From Pseudomonadota bacterium (GTDB taxonomy: Bacteria; Pseudomonadota; Alphaproteobacteria; Sphingomonadales; Sphingomonadaceae): a stretch of DNA of 64,000 nt. The position numbers were made by a program, and so were the translations under genes. The stretch covers positions 186,001 to 250,000 of the forward strand of contig JAEXAW010000006.1 of NCBI GenBank assembly GCA_023458055.1. The letters are read 5' to 3'. The notes below the pieces were generated by a model, which saw only the letters and a program-made list of their open reading frames with translations, was not told the origin of the DNA and did no database searches. Of this stretch, positions 47,591 through 56,498 are shown piece after piece. Position 1 is the first letter of the stretch; each line of letters starts with the position of its first letter.

Positions 47591-48427
47591 TCAAACAACA
47601 AATTGTTCGGCGGCGATACGATCATCCAATGCGTGGTGCGGATCGAACAGTAAGGTTAAGGTACGGGTGCGGTCAACGGCCATCGCAACACTGCGAATAT
47701 CGCGCACTTCGCGCTGGTCGGCGACGGCGCTCACCGGGCGTTTGCTGCCCTCCAGCACAGTCATGCGAACGCGCGAACGATCAGGGAGAATCGCACCATT
47801 CCAGCGTCGCGGGCGAAACGGACTGATCGGCGTCAGCGCGAGCATCGCCGAATCCAGCGGCAAGATGGGGCCGCGCGCCGAAAGATTATAGGCGGTCGAT
47901 CCGGCGGGGGTGGATAACAGCGCGCCATCGCACGACAATTCCGGGATCATCGTACGCCCGTTGATCTCGATTTCGAGCTTGGCCGCCTGCCGGGTTTCGC
48001 GCAGCAGCGATATTTCGTTGATGGCAGGCAGGGTATGGCGTTCACCGTTCATTGTCTCGATCTCGCCGATCAGCGGGTGGATGGTAAAGGCGCGGGCCGC
48101 CGCAATGCGCGCGACCAACCCGTCGACCCGCCATTCATTCATGAGGAAACCGACGGTGCCAAGATTCATCCCGAACACCGGCTTGATCTGGCTCGCATCG
48201 AGCATCGCATGGAGGGTCTGGAGCATATAGCCATCGCCGCCGAGTGCGACCACGATATCGGCCTCGGCTTGCGGCACCCAATCAATCAGTCCGGCAATCG
48301 CCTGTTCAGCTGCCCGCGCGGCAGGCGTCGGCGAAGCGACCAGCGCAAATTTCGCATGCGCAAGATTGGAACCGATGGCGGATGATGACACAGGCTTACC
48401 CCCCGGAAATTTATCTCCCATGGTCAT
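47591..48427 (-). CDS. nadK: NAD kinase
   Basis: A 278-aa enzyme phosphorylating NAD to NADP. The GGDG motif is in VALGGDGYML, followed by MNLGTVGFLMN and the NE and substrate motif INEISLLRET, then SCDGALLSTPAGSTAYNLSARGP. Start uncertain between 48427 and a second ATG two codons later. Next to tRNA-Asn. Confidence 0.95.
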   Translation of the reverse strand: MTMGDKFPGGKPVSSSAIGSNLAHAKFALVASPTPAARAAEQAIAGLIDWVPQAEADIVVALGGDGYMLQTLHAMLDASQIKPVFGMNLGTVGFLMNEWRVDGLVARIAAARAFTIHPLIGEIETMNGERHTLPAINEISLLRETRQAAKLEIEINGRTMIPELSCDGALLSTPAGSTAYNLSARGPILPLDSAMLALTPISPFRPRRWNGAILPDRSRVRMTVLEGSKRPVSAVADQREVRDIRSVAMAVDRTRTLTLLFDPHHALDDRIAAEQFVV

Positions 48428-48709
48428 AGGCGGTAATCGGTGCGAGGCCAAGCGCTTGCTATTTGACCTGTTCGTCCTGACCTTGGCTCCCAAAGCGGTT
48501 CGCCGTGCGCTTGTCGAAGACCCGCTTTCCTCTACCAGCGAACAACGACACAAGGGTTCGGCCGGTTAAGTGTTCACGGTTATTATTTTGTTTCTGTTCA
48601 TGTTTTTGCTCTCTAAATTGTATCACGCTACCGGAAAGCCTTGCTAATTTATCCGGCCTGGCGCAATCAGAGCCGCGCCAACCAAACCCGCGAAAGGTCC
48701 CCATCGCCT

Positions 48710-49879
48710 GTGAGCGTCTCTGCGCCAGCTTCCATGCCGCTGCTGCTATTATCGCTGCGTCATCGAGATCGTTTGGCGACGATGCTGGACGAACTGGGTG
48801 AGACTGTCATCGCCGCTCAGCGGTGTGAAGGCTTGGTCGAGCGGTTCCGTAGGTCGGGAACTCCGCTGGTGTTGCTGGATGCGCGTGACGCGCCGCTTGA
48901 TGCCTTGTCGGCGGCACGTATGCTTGGTCCTGAAGTCGAGGCGCGGCGCGGCGCCATGCTTCTCCTCCTCGCCCATGTCGATGCGGATATGCTCGCTGCG
49001 TTCGAGCAGGCGGGGATCACCCATTTTCTCCCGGCACCGTTCCGCGGTAACGAACTCGCCAGCGCCGTGCGTCTCGCGCGTCGCAGGGTCCGCCCGCAGG
49101 GCCATTCACGCGCCGGGGATGGCGAGCGGCTACGCGCCGGTGAAACCGTTGAACGGGCGCTTGCCGACGGGGAAGTGCGCATCCTTTATCAACCGCAGTT
49201 TGAAACCGTGACCGGACGGCTGGTTGGTGTAGAAGCCCTCGCGCGTTGGGTGGATCCACAATCGGGGAGTCACGGGGTCAATGCTCTTCTGGCCGCAGGC
49301 GACCTCACGGATCGCAAGCGTGAAATATCCGGCCATATCCGGGCGCGGGTGTTTGACGATGTGGCGCGATGGAATCCGAGGCTTAGCGCAATCGGGGTAT
49401 CGCTCAACATCATCGCAGAGGATTTGCTCGATCCCGCTTTCGCCGATGAACTTTGCGCGCAGCTTGACCATCATGGGATCGCTCATGCGCGGCTCACGCT
49501 CGAAATTACCGAGGGGAGTTTCGTGCGCAACTATGACGAGGCGAGCGCCGTTCTGGCGCGGTTGCGAGCATTGGGCGTGCGGGTCGCGGTAGATGATTTC
49601 GGCACCGGCTATTCAAGCCTCTCCTACCTCAAATCGCTTCCGGTTGATTATCTCAAGATCGACAGCGGTCTCACGGCTGACATCACGGGATCTGAACGGG
49701 AGCGCATTGTGGTGCAGGCGGTGATTGACCTAGCCCATTCATTGCAGCTGGACGTGGTCGCGGAAGGGGTCGAGACGGAGGAACAACTCGCCTTGTTGAC
49801 GGCGCAAGGGTGCCGTTATTGGCAGGGCTTCTTGCGGTCGGGCGCGGTGGAGAGCGAGGAATTGCTGCGCTTTGTTTGA
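48710..49879 (+). CDS. EAL phosphodiesterase with degenerate receiver-like N-terminus
   Basis: 389 aa from a GTG with AAAGG upstream. The first ~120 residues resemble a receiver (PLVLLDARDA, AGITHFLPAPFRGNELASAVRLA), but the usual Lys of the KP motif is missing. The rest is an EAL domain with EALARW, SLNII, LEITEG, VDDFGTGYSSL, LKID, EGVET and WQGF, so all metal and catalytic residues appear intact. It should hydrolyse c-di-GMP. No GGDEF. Divergent from nadK. Confidence 0.85.
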   Translation: MSVSAPASMPLLLLSLRHRDRLATMLDELGETVIAAQRCEGLVERFRRSGTPLVLLDARDAPLDALSAARMLGPEVEARRGAMLLLLAHVDADMLAAFEQAGITHFLPAPFRGNELASAVRLARRRVRPQGHSRAGDGERLRAGETVERALADGEVRILYQPQFETVTGRLVGVEALARWVDPQSGSHGVNALLAAGDLTDRKREISGHIRARVFDDVARWNPRLSAIGVSLNIIAEDLLDPAFADELCAQLDHHGIAHARLTLEITEGSFVRNYDEASAVLARLRALGVRVAVDDFGTGYSSLSYLKSLPVDYLKIDSGLTADITGSERERIVVQAVIDLAHSLQLDVVAEGVETEEQLALLTAQGCRYWQGFLRSGAVESEELLRFV

Positions 49880-49944
49880 CGCGACCACCTCATCTTAAAA
49901 AGCGGGAGCCAGCACGAACGGGGCGCAGCATAGTTGTTCCCGGT

Positions 49945-52900
49945 TCAACCCGCCGTTTTCGCCAATCCTTTTGACAATTGCAGCGCGCCGTTAAGCCGAT
50001 GTTTGGGGCTAGGCCAGGGCCGCGTGATTGAAAGCTTCATGTCGGGACGCAGCTTGGCCGTCCCTTCCAACCGCGCGACATAAGCGAGCAGCCCATCAAC
50101 ATTGGGAAATTCGTCCGCGAAGAAGCTGACCAGCGCACCTTTGGGGCCGACGTCGAGCTTGGCGATGCGCGCTTTCACGGCATTTTGCTTGATTTCCATG
50201 AGCGTGATGAGATTCTCGGTCGCCTCGGGGAGCGGGCCGAAACGGTCGATCAGTTCCGCGGCAAAGGCTTCAAGGCCTTGCTTGTCCTCGATATCGTTCA
50301 CCCGGCGATAGAGACCCATGCGCAAGGAGAGGTCGGGCACATAGTCTTCCGGAATGAGGATCGGCGCGTCGATCGTGATTTGGGGCGAGAAGCTTTCCTC
50401 CGGCGCGGCTTGGCCGGCCCCTTCGGCCTTGGCGGTGAGGATCGCTTCTTCGAGGAGGGACTGGTAGAGTTCAAATCCCACCTCGCGAATATGGCCCGAT
50501 TGCTCATCGCCGACCAAATTGCCCGCGCCGCGAATATCGAGGTCGTGGCTTGCCAATTGGAAGCCAGCGCCGAGCGTATCAAGGTCGCCCAAAATCTTGA
50601 GCCGCTTTTCCGCCGTTTCGGTCATCAGGCGGTTGGGCGCGGTGGTGAGATAGGCATAGGCCCGCGTCTTGGAACGGCCCACGCGGCCCCTGAGTTGATA
50701 GAGTTGCGCCAAGCCAAAGCGGTCCGCACGGTTGATGATCATCGTGTTGGCGCTCGGAATGTCGATCCCGCTCTCGATGATCGTGGTCGAAACCAGCACC
50801 TCATATTGGCGGTCGTAAAAGGCGCTCATGCGTTCCTCGACCTCGCCCGCCGCCATCTGGCCGTGCGCGACGACATAGCGAACCTCGGGCACCTCTTCGC
50901 GCAGGAACTTCTCGATATCGGGCAAATCGGCGATGCGCGGCGTCACGAAATAGCTCTGCCCGCCGCGATAATGTTCGCGCAAGAGCGCCTCGCGCACCAC
51001 AATGGGATCCCACGGGAGGACATAGGTGCGCACCGCTAGACGGTCGACCGGCGGGGTCTGGATCACCGACAATTCGCGCAAGCCCGACATCGCCATCTGT
51101 AGCGTGCGCGGGATCGGCGTTGCAGTGAGGGTGAGGACATGGACGTCCGATTTCAACTGCTTGAGCTTTTCCTTATGGGTGACGCCAAACCTTTGTTCTT
51201 CGTCAACAATGACAAGGCCAAGCCGTTTGAATTCGATGCCCTTGGCGAGGAGCGCGTGCGTGCCGATGACGATATCGACTTGGCCGCTAGCAATGCCTTC
51301 GCGCGTTTCCTTGGCCTCGCGCTGCGGCACAAGGCGTGACAGGCGACCGATATTGACCGGGAAGCCTTTGAAACGCTCCACGAAATTATTATAATGCTGG
51401 CGGGCGAGCAAAGTGGTCGGGCAGATCACCGCGACCTGCATCCCAGACATCGCGGCGACGAACGCCGCCCGCAGCGCCACCTCGGTCTTGCCGAAGCCCA
51501 CATCGCCGCAGACGAGCCGGTCCATCGGTTTGCCCGCGCCCAAATCATCCAGTACATCGCTGATCGCGCGGTCCTGATCGTCGGTTTCCGAATAAGGGAA
51601 GCGGTTGACGAATTCGGGGAAGGCGGGGTCGGGGAGGGCAATCTCGCCATGCCGCAGCGCGCGGGCGGCGGCAGTTGCCATCAGTTCGCCCGCAATCTCG
51701 CGGATGCGCTCTTTCATCCGCGCCTTGCGCCGTTGCCACGCCTCGCCGCCCAATCGGTCGAGCATCACGCCGTCGGCATCGGAGCCATAGCGCGACAGGA
51801 CATCGAGATTTTCAACCGGCACGAACAGCTTGTCGCCGCCCGCATAGGTCAGCCACACGCAGTCATGCGGGCTCTGGCCGACGGGGATCGAGACGAGGCC
51901 TTCGTAACGGCCAATGCCATGATCCTGATGCACCACAAGATCGCCGGGCGACAGCGTCGCGAGTTCCGAAAGGAACGCATCCGCGCTCTTCTTACGCTTC
52001 TGGCGTCGCACCAGCCGGTCGCCAAGCATATCCTGTTCGGTGAGGAGCGAGACGCTGTCGCTCGCAAAACCATGGTCAAGCGGCAGCACGATGAGCGCCA
52101 CGGTCGAGCCTTTGGCGGCTTCGCCCAGCGCCTGTTGCCAGCTATCGACGAGCGCGGTGTTGGCTTGGCCATGTTCGGCGAGGAGGCCGCGTAACCGCTC
52201 ACGCGAACCGGTCGAATAGCTGGCGATCACGCATTTGCGTTTGAGATGCTGCTGCCCGACGAGGTAGGAAACCACCGCGTCATAGACATTCTGATTATTG
52301 GCCCGCTCCGGCGCAAAATCGCGCGTGCCTTGCACGCCAAAGTCGATCACACTCGCGCTGTCCGGCTCAGCAAAGGGCGTGGTCAAATGGATCGGCGTAT
52401 CGGCGATGCGCGCTTTCCACTCGGCTTCGGTGAGGTAGAGCGCATCCGGTTTGAGCGGGCGATAGCTACCGGGGTCCGCAGTGCGCGCCGCCATGCGGTT
52501 GTTGTAATAATCGCTGATCGCCTCAAAGCGGCCGTCGGCGGCGGCATTCGCGCCATGGTCCCGCACGAACAGCGTATCATCGCCCAGATAATCAAATAGC
52601 GTGCCGAGCTTTTCTTCGAACAAGGGCAGCCAATGGTCCATGCCCGCGAGGCGCCGCCCTTCGGAAATCGCCTGATAGAGCGGATCGCCGGTCGCGGTCG
52701 CGCCGAACAATTCGCGGTAGCGCGAGCGGAACCGCTTGATCGACTCTTCGTCGAGCAGGGTTTCGGCGGCAGGGAGCAGCAGGAACTGGTCGGCGCGGCC
52801 CGTGGTGCGCTGGTCCTGCGGATTAAAACGGCGGATCGAATCAATTTCATCGCCAAAGAAATCGAGCCTCAGCCCCTCTTCCTCACCGGACGGGAAAAGA

Positions 52901-53421
52901 TCAACGAGGCTCCCGCGCACCGCATATTCGCCCTTATCCGCCACAGTATCAGTGCGGACATAGCCATTATCCTGCAAAATCCGGGTGAGGCGATCGCGGT
53001 CGATGCGCTCGCCGGGCGCGAGCCTGACCGAGGTCTGGCGCGTGCGGAACGGGGTCAGCGTGCGCTGGGTGATCGCATTGACCGTGGTGACGAGCAGTTC
53101 CGGACCCTTGGGCTTGGTCTGCAACGCCACCAAAGTCGCAAGCCGTTCGGACGATGCACGCAGGCTCGGCGAACTGCGGTCATAGGGGAGGCAATCCCAC
53201 GCCGGAAAACGATGGACGGTGAGTTCGGGCGCGAAAAACTGCGCGGCATCCGCGACCGCCTGCATCGCGCTTTCGTCCGACGCGATATAGACCGCCCGCG
53301 ACGCATTGGCACCACCCGCTGCGCGCGCAAGATCCGCCATCAGCCAGGGCAAAAAGCCCGGAGGCACGGACGCAAGCGTCAGCGGTTGTTCGGCGCGCAG
53401 GATACGGGTCAGGTCGGTCAT
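49945..53421 (-). CDS. mfd: Transcription-repair coupling factor Mfd
   Basis: A 1158-aa ATPase that removes RNA polymerase stalled at lesions and recruits UvrA. UvrB-like N-terminus with CLPYDRSSPS, RNA polymerase-interacting domain around DLVVHQDHGIGRYEGL, and translocase motifs GDVGFGKTEVALR, VDEEQRFG, LTATPIPRTL, and QLRGRVGRSKTRAYAYL. I start at MTDLTRILRA; an upstream in-frame start would lie in the palindromic repeat. Confidence 0.97.
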   Translation of the reverse strand: MTDLTRILRAEQPLTLASVPPGFLPWLMADLARAAGGANASRAVYIASDESAMQAVADAAQFFAPELTVHRFPAWDCLPYDRSSPSLRASSERLATLVALQTKPKGPELLVTTVNAITQRTLTPFRTRQTSVRLAPGERIDRDRLTRILQDNGYVRTDTVADKGEYAVRGSLVDLFPSGEEEGLRLDFFGDEIDSIRRFNPQDQRTTGRADQFLLLPAAETLLDEESIKRFRSRYRELFGATATGDPLYQAISEGRRLAGMDHWLPLFEEKLGTLFDYLGDDTLFVRDHGANAAADGRFEAISDYYNNRMAARTADPGSYRPLKPDALYLTEAEWKARIADTPIHLTTPFAEPDSASVIDFGVQGTRDFAPERANNQNVYDAVVSYLVGQQHLKRKCVIASYSTGSRERLRGLLAEHGQANTALVDSWQQALGEAAKGSTVALIVLPLDHGFASDSVSLLTEQDMLGDRLVRRQKRKKSADAFLSELATLSPGDLVVHQDHGIGRYEGLVSIPVGQSPHDCVWLTYAGGDKLFVPVENLDVLSRYGSDADGVMLDRLGGEAWQRRKARMKERIREIAGELMATAAARALRHGEIALPDPAFPEFVNRFPYSETDDQDRAISDVLDDLGAGKPMDRLVCGDVGFGKTEVALRAAFVAAMSGMQVAVICPTTLLARQHYNNFVERFKGFPVNIGRLSRLVPQREAKETREGIASGQVDIVIGTHALLAKGIEFKRLGLVIVDEEQRFGVTHKEKLKQLKSDVHVLTLTATPIPRTLQMAMSGLRELSVIQTPPVDRLAVRTYVLPWDPIVVREALLREHYRGGQSYFVTPRIADLPDIEKFLREEVPEVRYVVAHGQMAAGEVEERMSAFYDRQYEVLVSTTIIESGIDIPSANTMIINRADRFGLAQLYQLRGRVGRSKTRAYAYLTTAPNRLMTETAEKRLKILGDLDTLGAGFQLASHDLDIRGAGNLVGDEQSGHIREVGFELYQSLLEEAILTAKAEGAGQAAPEESFSPQITIDAPILIPEDYVPDLSLRMGLYRRVNDIEDKQGLEAFAAELIDRFGPLPEATENLITLMEIKQNAVKARIAKLDVGPKGALVSFFADEFPNVDGLLAYVARLEGTAKLRPDMKLSITRPWPSPKHRLNGALQLSKGLAKTAG

Positions 53422-53450
53422 GGGATCGGTTTGTGTCTCTATCCAAAAAA

Positions 53451-53590
53451 TCCTCCCCTGCAAGGGGAGGGGGACCATGCGAAGCCCTTGGGCGCAGCAT
53501 GGTGGAGGGGGCTATCCGCAAACGCTGCGCTGGGAGGAGAGCCCCCTCCGTCAGCACTGCGTGCTGCCACCTCCCCGCAAGCGGGGAGGA
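53451..53590. repeat. REP-like palindromic intergenic element
   Basis: 140 bp between mfd and sdhE. It starts TCCTCCCCTGCAAGGGGAGG and ends CCTCCCCGCAAGCGGGGAGG, and each end is a hairpin. Inner parts GTGGAGGGGGCT and AGCCCCCTCC also pair. Looks like the dispersed palindromic repeats of sphingomonad genomes; only one copy is in this window. Confidence 0.75.
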
Positions 53591-53591
53591 G

Positions 53592-53894
53592 CTAAAGTTT
53601 CGCAAAGCCTTCGCGACTGGGCAAATCGACATAATCGAGCCGCCGCATGGTTTCCATCATCCCGCCTTGGAACTCCGCCGGAATGGGCTGGGTGCCGAGC
53701 GCCCAGGCCATGATGTCGACATCCTGTTCATCAAGCAGCCGTTCAAACAGCGCGAGTCCCGCTTCATCGAGACTCCCGCCATGATGGTCAAAAAAGCCGC
53801 CGATCATCATGTCGGCTTCGCGCGTACCGCGATGCCAGGCGCGATAGGCGATGCGCTTCATCCTTACATCATTTTGGCGGGTCTCATGGTCCAT
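53592..53894 (-). CDS. sdhE: Succinate dehydrogenase flavinylation factor SdhE
   Basis: 100 aa. Helps attach FAD to SdhA. Signature RGTREADMMIGGFFDHH matches the conserved RGxxE segment of the SdhE family, followed by LLDEQDVDIMAWALG. Start at MDHETRQ (or 11 codons later at MKRIAYR). Divergent from recG with a short gap. Confidence 0.9.
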   Translation of the reverse strand: MDHETRQNDVRMKRIAYRAWHRGTREADMMIGGFFDHHGGSLDEAGLALFERLLDEQDVDIMAWALGTQPIPAEFQGGMMETMRRLDYVDLPSREGFAKL

Positions 53895-53961
53895 GCTTTG
53901 TGTCCGGGCAAAAGGGGAGGGCTGGCATATCGCAAGCGCCAGCGTTAGGAGGGCTTTAGCC

Positions 53962-56025
53962 ATGCGCCCCGAGATACTCAATCCGCTCTTTGCCGAAATG
54001 ACCAGCCTCAAAGGCGTGGGGCCGGGGCTTGCCAAGCCGATGGCGAAATTGGGGCTGGAACGCGTGGTTGATGCGCTGTTCCATCTCCCCACCGGCCTCA
54101 TCGAACGCCAGCGCGTCAGCGAAATCGACGAACGCGATGTCGGGCGGCAGATCATCCTTGCGCTGACGGCTCAGGACTATCGCGCCTCTGGGAGCGCCCG
54201 CGCGCCGTTTCGCATCAACGCCTTTGACCGGATGGGTAATCATGTGAGCCTCGTCTATTTCGGCCGCAACTCAGGCTGGGCCAAAAAGCTGTTTCCGCTG
54301 GGCGAGGAGCGCATCGTTTCGGGCAAGCTCGAACGCTATGGTGACATGATGCAGATCGTCCACCCCGATCAGGTGGTCGAGCCCGGTAAGGATGCGAGCA
54401 TTGATGCGCGCGAGGCGGTCTATCCCTTGTCCGAAGGGATGAGCAATGCGCGGATGAATGATTTTGTCGCGCAAAGCCTGGAGCGAGCACCCGATTTACC
54501 CGAATGGATCGGCGCGTCGGTCTTGGCGCGCGAGGGCTGGACGCATTGGCGCGAGGCTATCGCGACCGCGCACCGCGAACCGGACCACAAGGCCGCACAC
54601 GACCGGCTTGCTTATGACGAGATGTTCGCAAGCCAATTGGCGTGGCTGCTCATCCGTGCGGACGTAAAAAAACGGCGCGGGCGGCCCGTCCAAGGTGACG
54701 GGCATCTGCGCGATGCGTTGAACTTGCCGTTTGCGCTGACCGGTGCGCAACGCCGCACCATCGCCGAGATTGAAGGCGATATGCTGCAAGCCTCGCCGAT
54801 GTTGCGCTTGCTGCAAGGCGATGTCGGGTCAGGCAAAACCGCGGTTGCGCTGATCACATTGCTCAATGCGGTCGAAGCGGGCGGGCAGGGTGCATTCCTC
54901 GCCCCCACCGAAATTCTTGCGCGCCAGCATTATGAGACTTTGTCCAAAATGCTCGCCGGATTGCCGGTCAACATCGCCATCCTCACCGGGCGTGACAAGG
55001 GCCGCGCGCGTGAGGCAACCTTGATGGGTCTTGCGGATGGCTCGATCCATATTCTCGTTGGCACCCACGCAATCTTTCAGGAAGCGGTGACCTATAAGGA
55101 CCTTGCCGTCGTGGTGGTTGATGAACAGCACAAATTCGGTGTCGCGCAGCGGCTCCTGCTCGCGCAAAAGGGCAAGCTTCCGCCGCATATGCTGGTAATG
55201 ACCGCCACCCCGATCCCGCGCACGCTGATGCTTTCGCAATATGGCGAAATGGACGTGTCGCGCCTCGATGAATTGCCACCGGGCCGCTCGCCGGTCGAAA
55301 CCCGGGTGATTTCGGTGCAGCGTTTGGGCGAAGTGATTGATGGCCTCGCGCGGCATTTGGCGACGGGCGCGCAAGCCTATTGGGTCTGCCCGCTGGTCGA
55401 GGAATCCGACAAGAGCGACCTTGCTGCCGCCGAGGAACGCGCGGCTCTCCTGCGCCAGCGCTTCGGCGATGTCGTCGGGCTCGTCCATGGCCGGATGAAA
55501 GGGCCGGATAAAGACGCGGTGATGGCCCGCTTTGCCAGCGGCGAGCTCAAACTGCTCGTCGCAACGACGGTGATCGAGGTCGGGGTTGATGTCCCCAACG
55601 CCTCGCTGATGATTGTCGAAAGCGCGGACCGCTTCGGTTTGGCGCAACTGCACCAGTTGCGCGGACGCGTCGGGCGCGGGAGCGCGAAATCGGTGTGCCT
55701 GCTCCTCCGCAGCGAAATTCTCTCCGATACCGCCAAGGCGCGGCTTGCCTTGATGCGCGAGACCAATGACGGGTTCCGGATTGCCGAAGAGGATTTGAAC
55801 CTGCGCGGTGCCGGGGAGATTCTCGGCACGCGGCAATCGGGCGAGGCCGTCTATCGCGTCACCACGCCCGAGCAGTTAAATCGTCTGCTCCCCGTCGCGC
55901 GCGATGATGCGCGGATGCTGGTCGAGCAGGAAGGCGGCATGCAAGGTCCCCGCGGTGAGGCGGCCCGGATCTGTCTTTATCTGTTTGAACGCGATGCAGC
56001 GGTGCCGCTCTTGAGGAGCGGCTGA
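53962..56025 (+). CDS. recG: ATP-dependent DNA helicase RecG
   Basis: 687 aa. It remodels stalled forks and Holliday junctions. The N-terminal wedge domain (TSLKGVGPGLAKPMAKLGLERVVDALFHLP) is followed by the helicase with GDVGSGKTAVAL, VDEQHKFGV, TATPIPRTLM and QLRGRVGRG. AGGAGG lies before the ATG. Confidence 0.97.
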   Translation: MRPEILNPLFAEMTSLKGVGPGLAKPMAKLGLERVVDALFHLPTGLIERQRVSEIDERDVGRQIILALTAQDYRASGSARAPFRINAFDRMGNHVSLVYFGRNSGWAKKLFPLGEERIVSGKLERYGDMMQIVHPDQVVEPGKDASIDAREAVYPLSEGMSNARMNDFVAQSLERAPDLPEWIGASVLAREGWTHWREAIATAHREPDHKAAHDRLAYDEMFASQLAWLLIRADVKKRRGRPVQGDGHLRDALNLPFALTGAQRRTIAEIEGDMLQASPMLRLLQGDVGSGKTAVALITLLNAVEAGGQGAFLAPTEILARQHYETLSKMLAGLPVNIAILTGRDKGRAREATLMGLADGSIHILVGTHAIFQEAVTYKDLAVVVVDEQHKFGVAQRLLLAQKGKLPPHMLVMTATPIPRTLMLSQYGEMDVSRLDELPPGRSPVETRVISVQRLGEVIDGLARHLATGAQAYWVCPLVEESDKSDLAAAEERAALLRQRFGDVVGLVHGRMKGPDKDAVMARFASGELKLLVATTVIEVGVDVPNASLMIVESADRFGLAQLHQLRGRVGRGSAKSVCLLLRSEILSDTAKARLALMRETNDGFRIAEEDLNLRGAGEILGTRQSGEAVYRVTTPEQLNRLLPVARDDARMLVEQEGGMQGPRGEAARICLYLFERDAAVPLLRSG

Positions 56026-56029
56026 ACGC

Positions 56030-56374
56030 TTATTGGTCGGCCGGCTTTACGCCCATTGAGCGGAGCAGCGCCATATAATCCTGCGCACGGATCGACGATG
56101 CAAATTGCACGCCGGTTTGTGTGCCTGACGACCAGACCACCGATGCATCGACCGAACCCAGGACCGGAAAGCGGATCGAAATCTGATCGCCTTCCTCAAG
56201 TTTGCGGTCGCAACGGAACAGCGCGCCATCCGCCGAAATATTGACCATCGTCAAGATCTGCTGAAGGAGGTCCGGCATCGTCACGGGCATGCGCGCATAG
56301 CAATCGGTACGCGGCGCGACACGTTTGTCGACCGCGACTTAGCCGGAACGCTTGGGATCAATCGGACGGAGCAT
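56030..56374 (-). pseudogene. PilZ-domain gene with in-frame stop
   Basis: Translation from ATG 56374, behind a strong AGGAG, reads MLRPIDPKRSG and then TAA. The same frame then continues VAVDKRVAPRTDCYARMPVTMPDLL...NISADGALFRCD. The PilZ c-di-GMP motifs are RVAPR (RxxxR) and NISADG. The stop lies before RxxxR, and the next ATG (56290, 86-aa ORF) lies after it. A product from 56290 would miss the RxxxR motif and has no ribosome site. Nonsense mutation, sequencing error, or an unusual start must be considered. Confidence 0.65.
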
Positions 56375-56439
56375 TTGGGGGACTCTCCTCGGACCTTGGT
56401 GGCTTTTTTACAGTGGCGGCGAGGATGCGCCTGCAATCG

Positions 56440-56455
56440 TTAACAAAAAGTAAAC
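56440..56455. promoter_or_regulatory. Possible CtrA box upstream of PilZ gene
   Basis: TTAACAAAAAGTAAAC fits TTAA-N7-TTAAC with one mismatch. CtrA controls motility and surface genes in alphaproteobacteria. Placed 66 bp upstream of the PilZ start. AT-rich sequence makes chance matches likely. Confidence 0.25.
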
Positions 56456-56498
56456 AAAATCGCGCTTTTACAATTTGGATAAATCGCGAAATTATGTC

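Noticed and set aside
53422..53478. Upstream in-frame start for mfd
   Set aside because: The extra 19 codons would be encoded partly by the palindromic repeat and have no ribosome site; MTDLTRILRA is the natural N-terminus.
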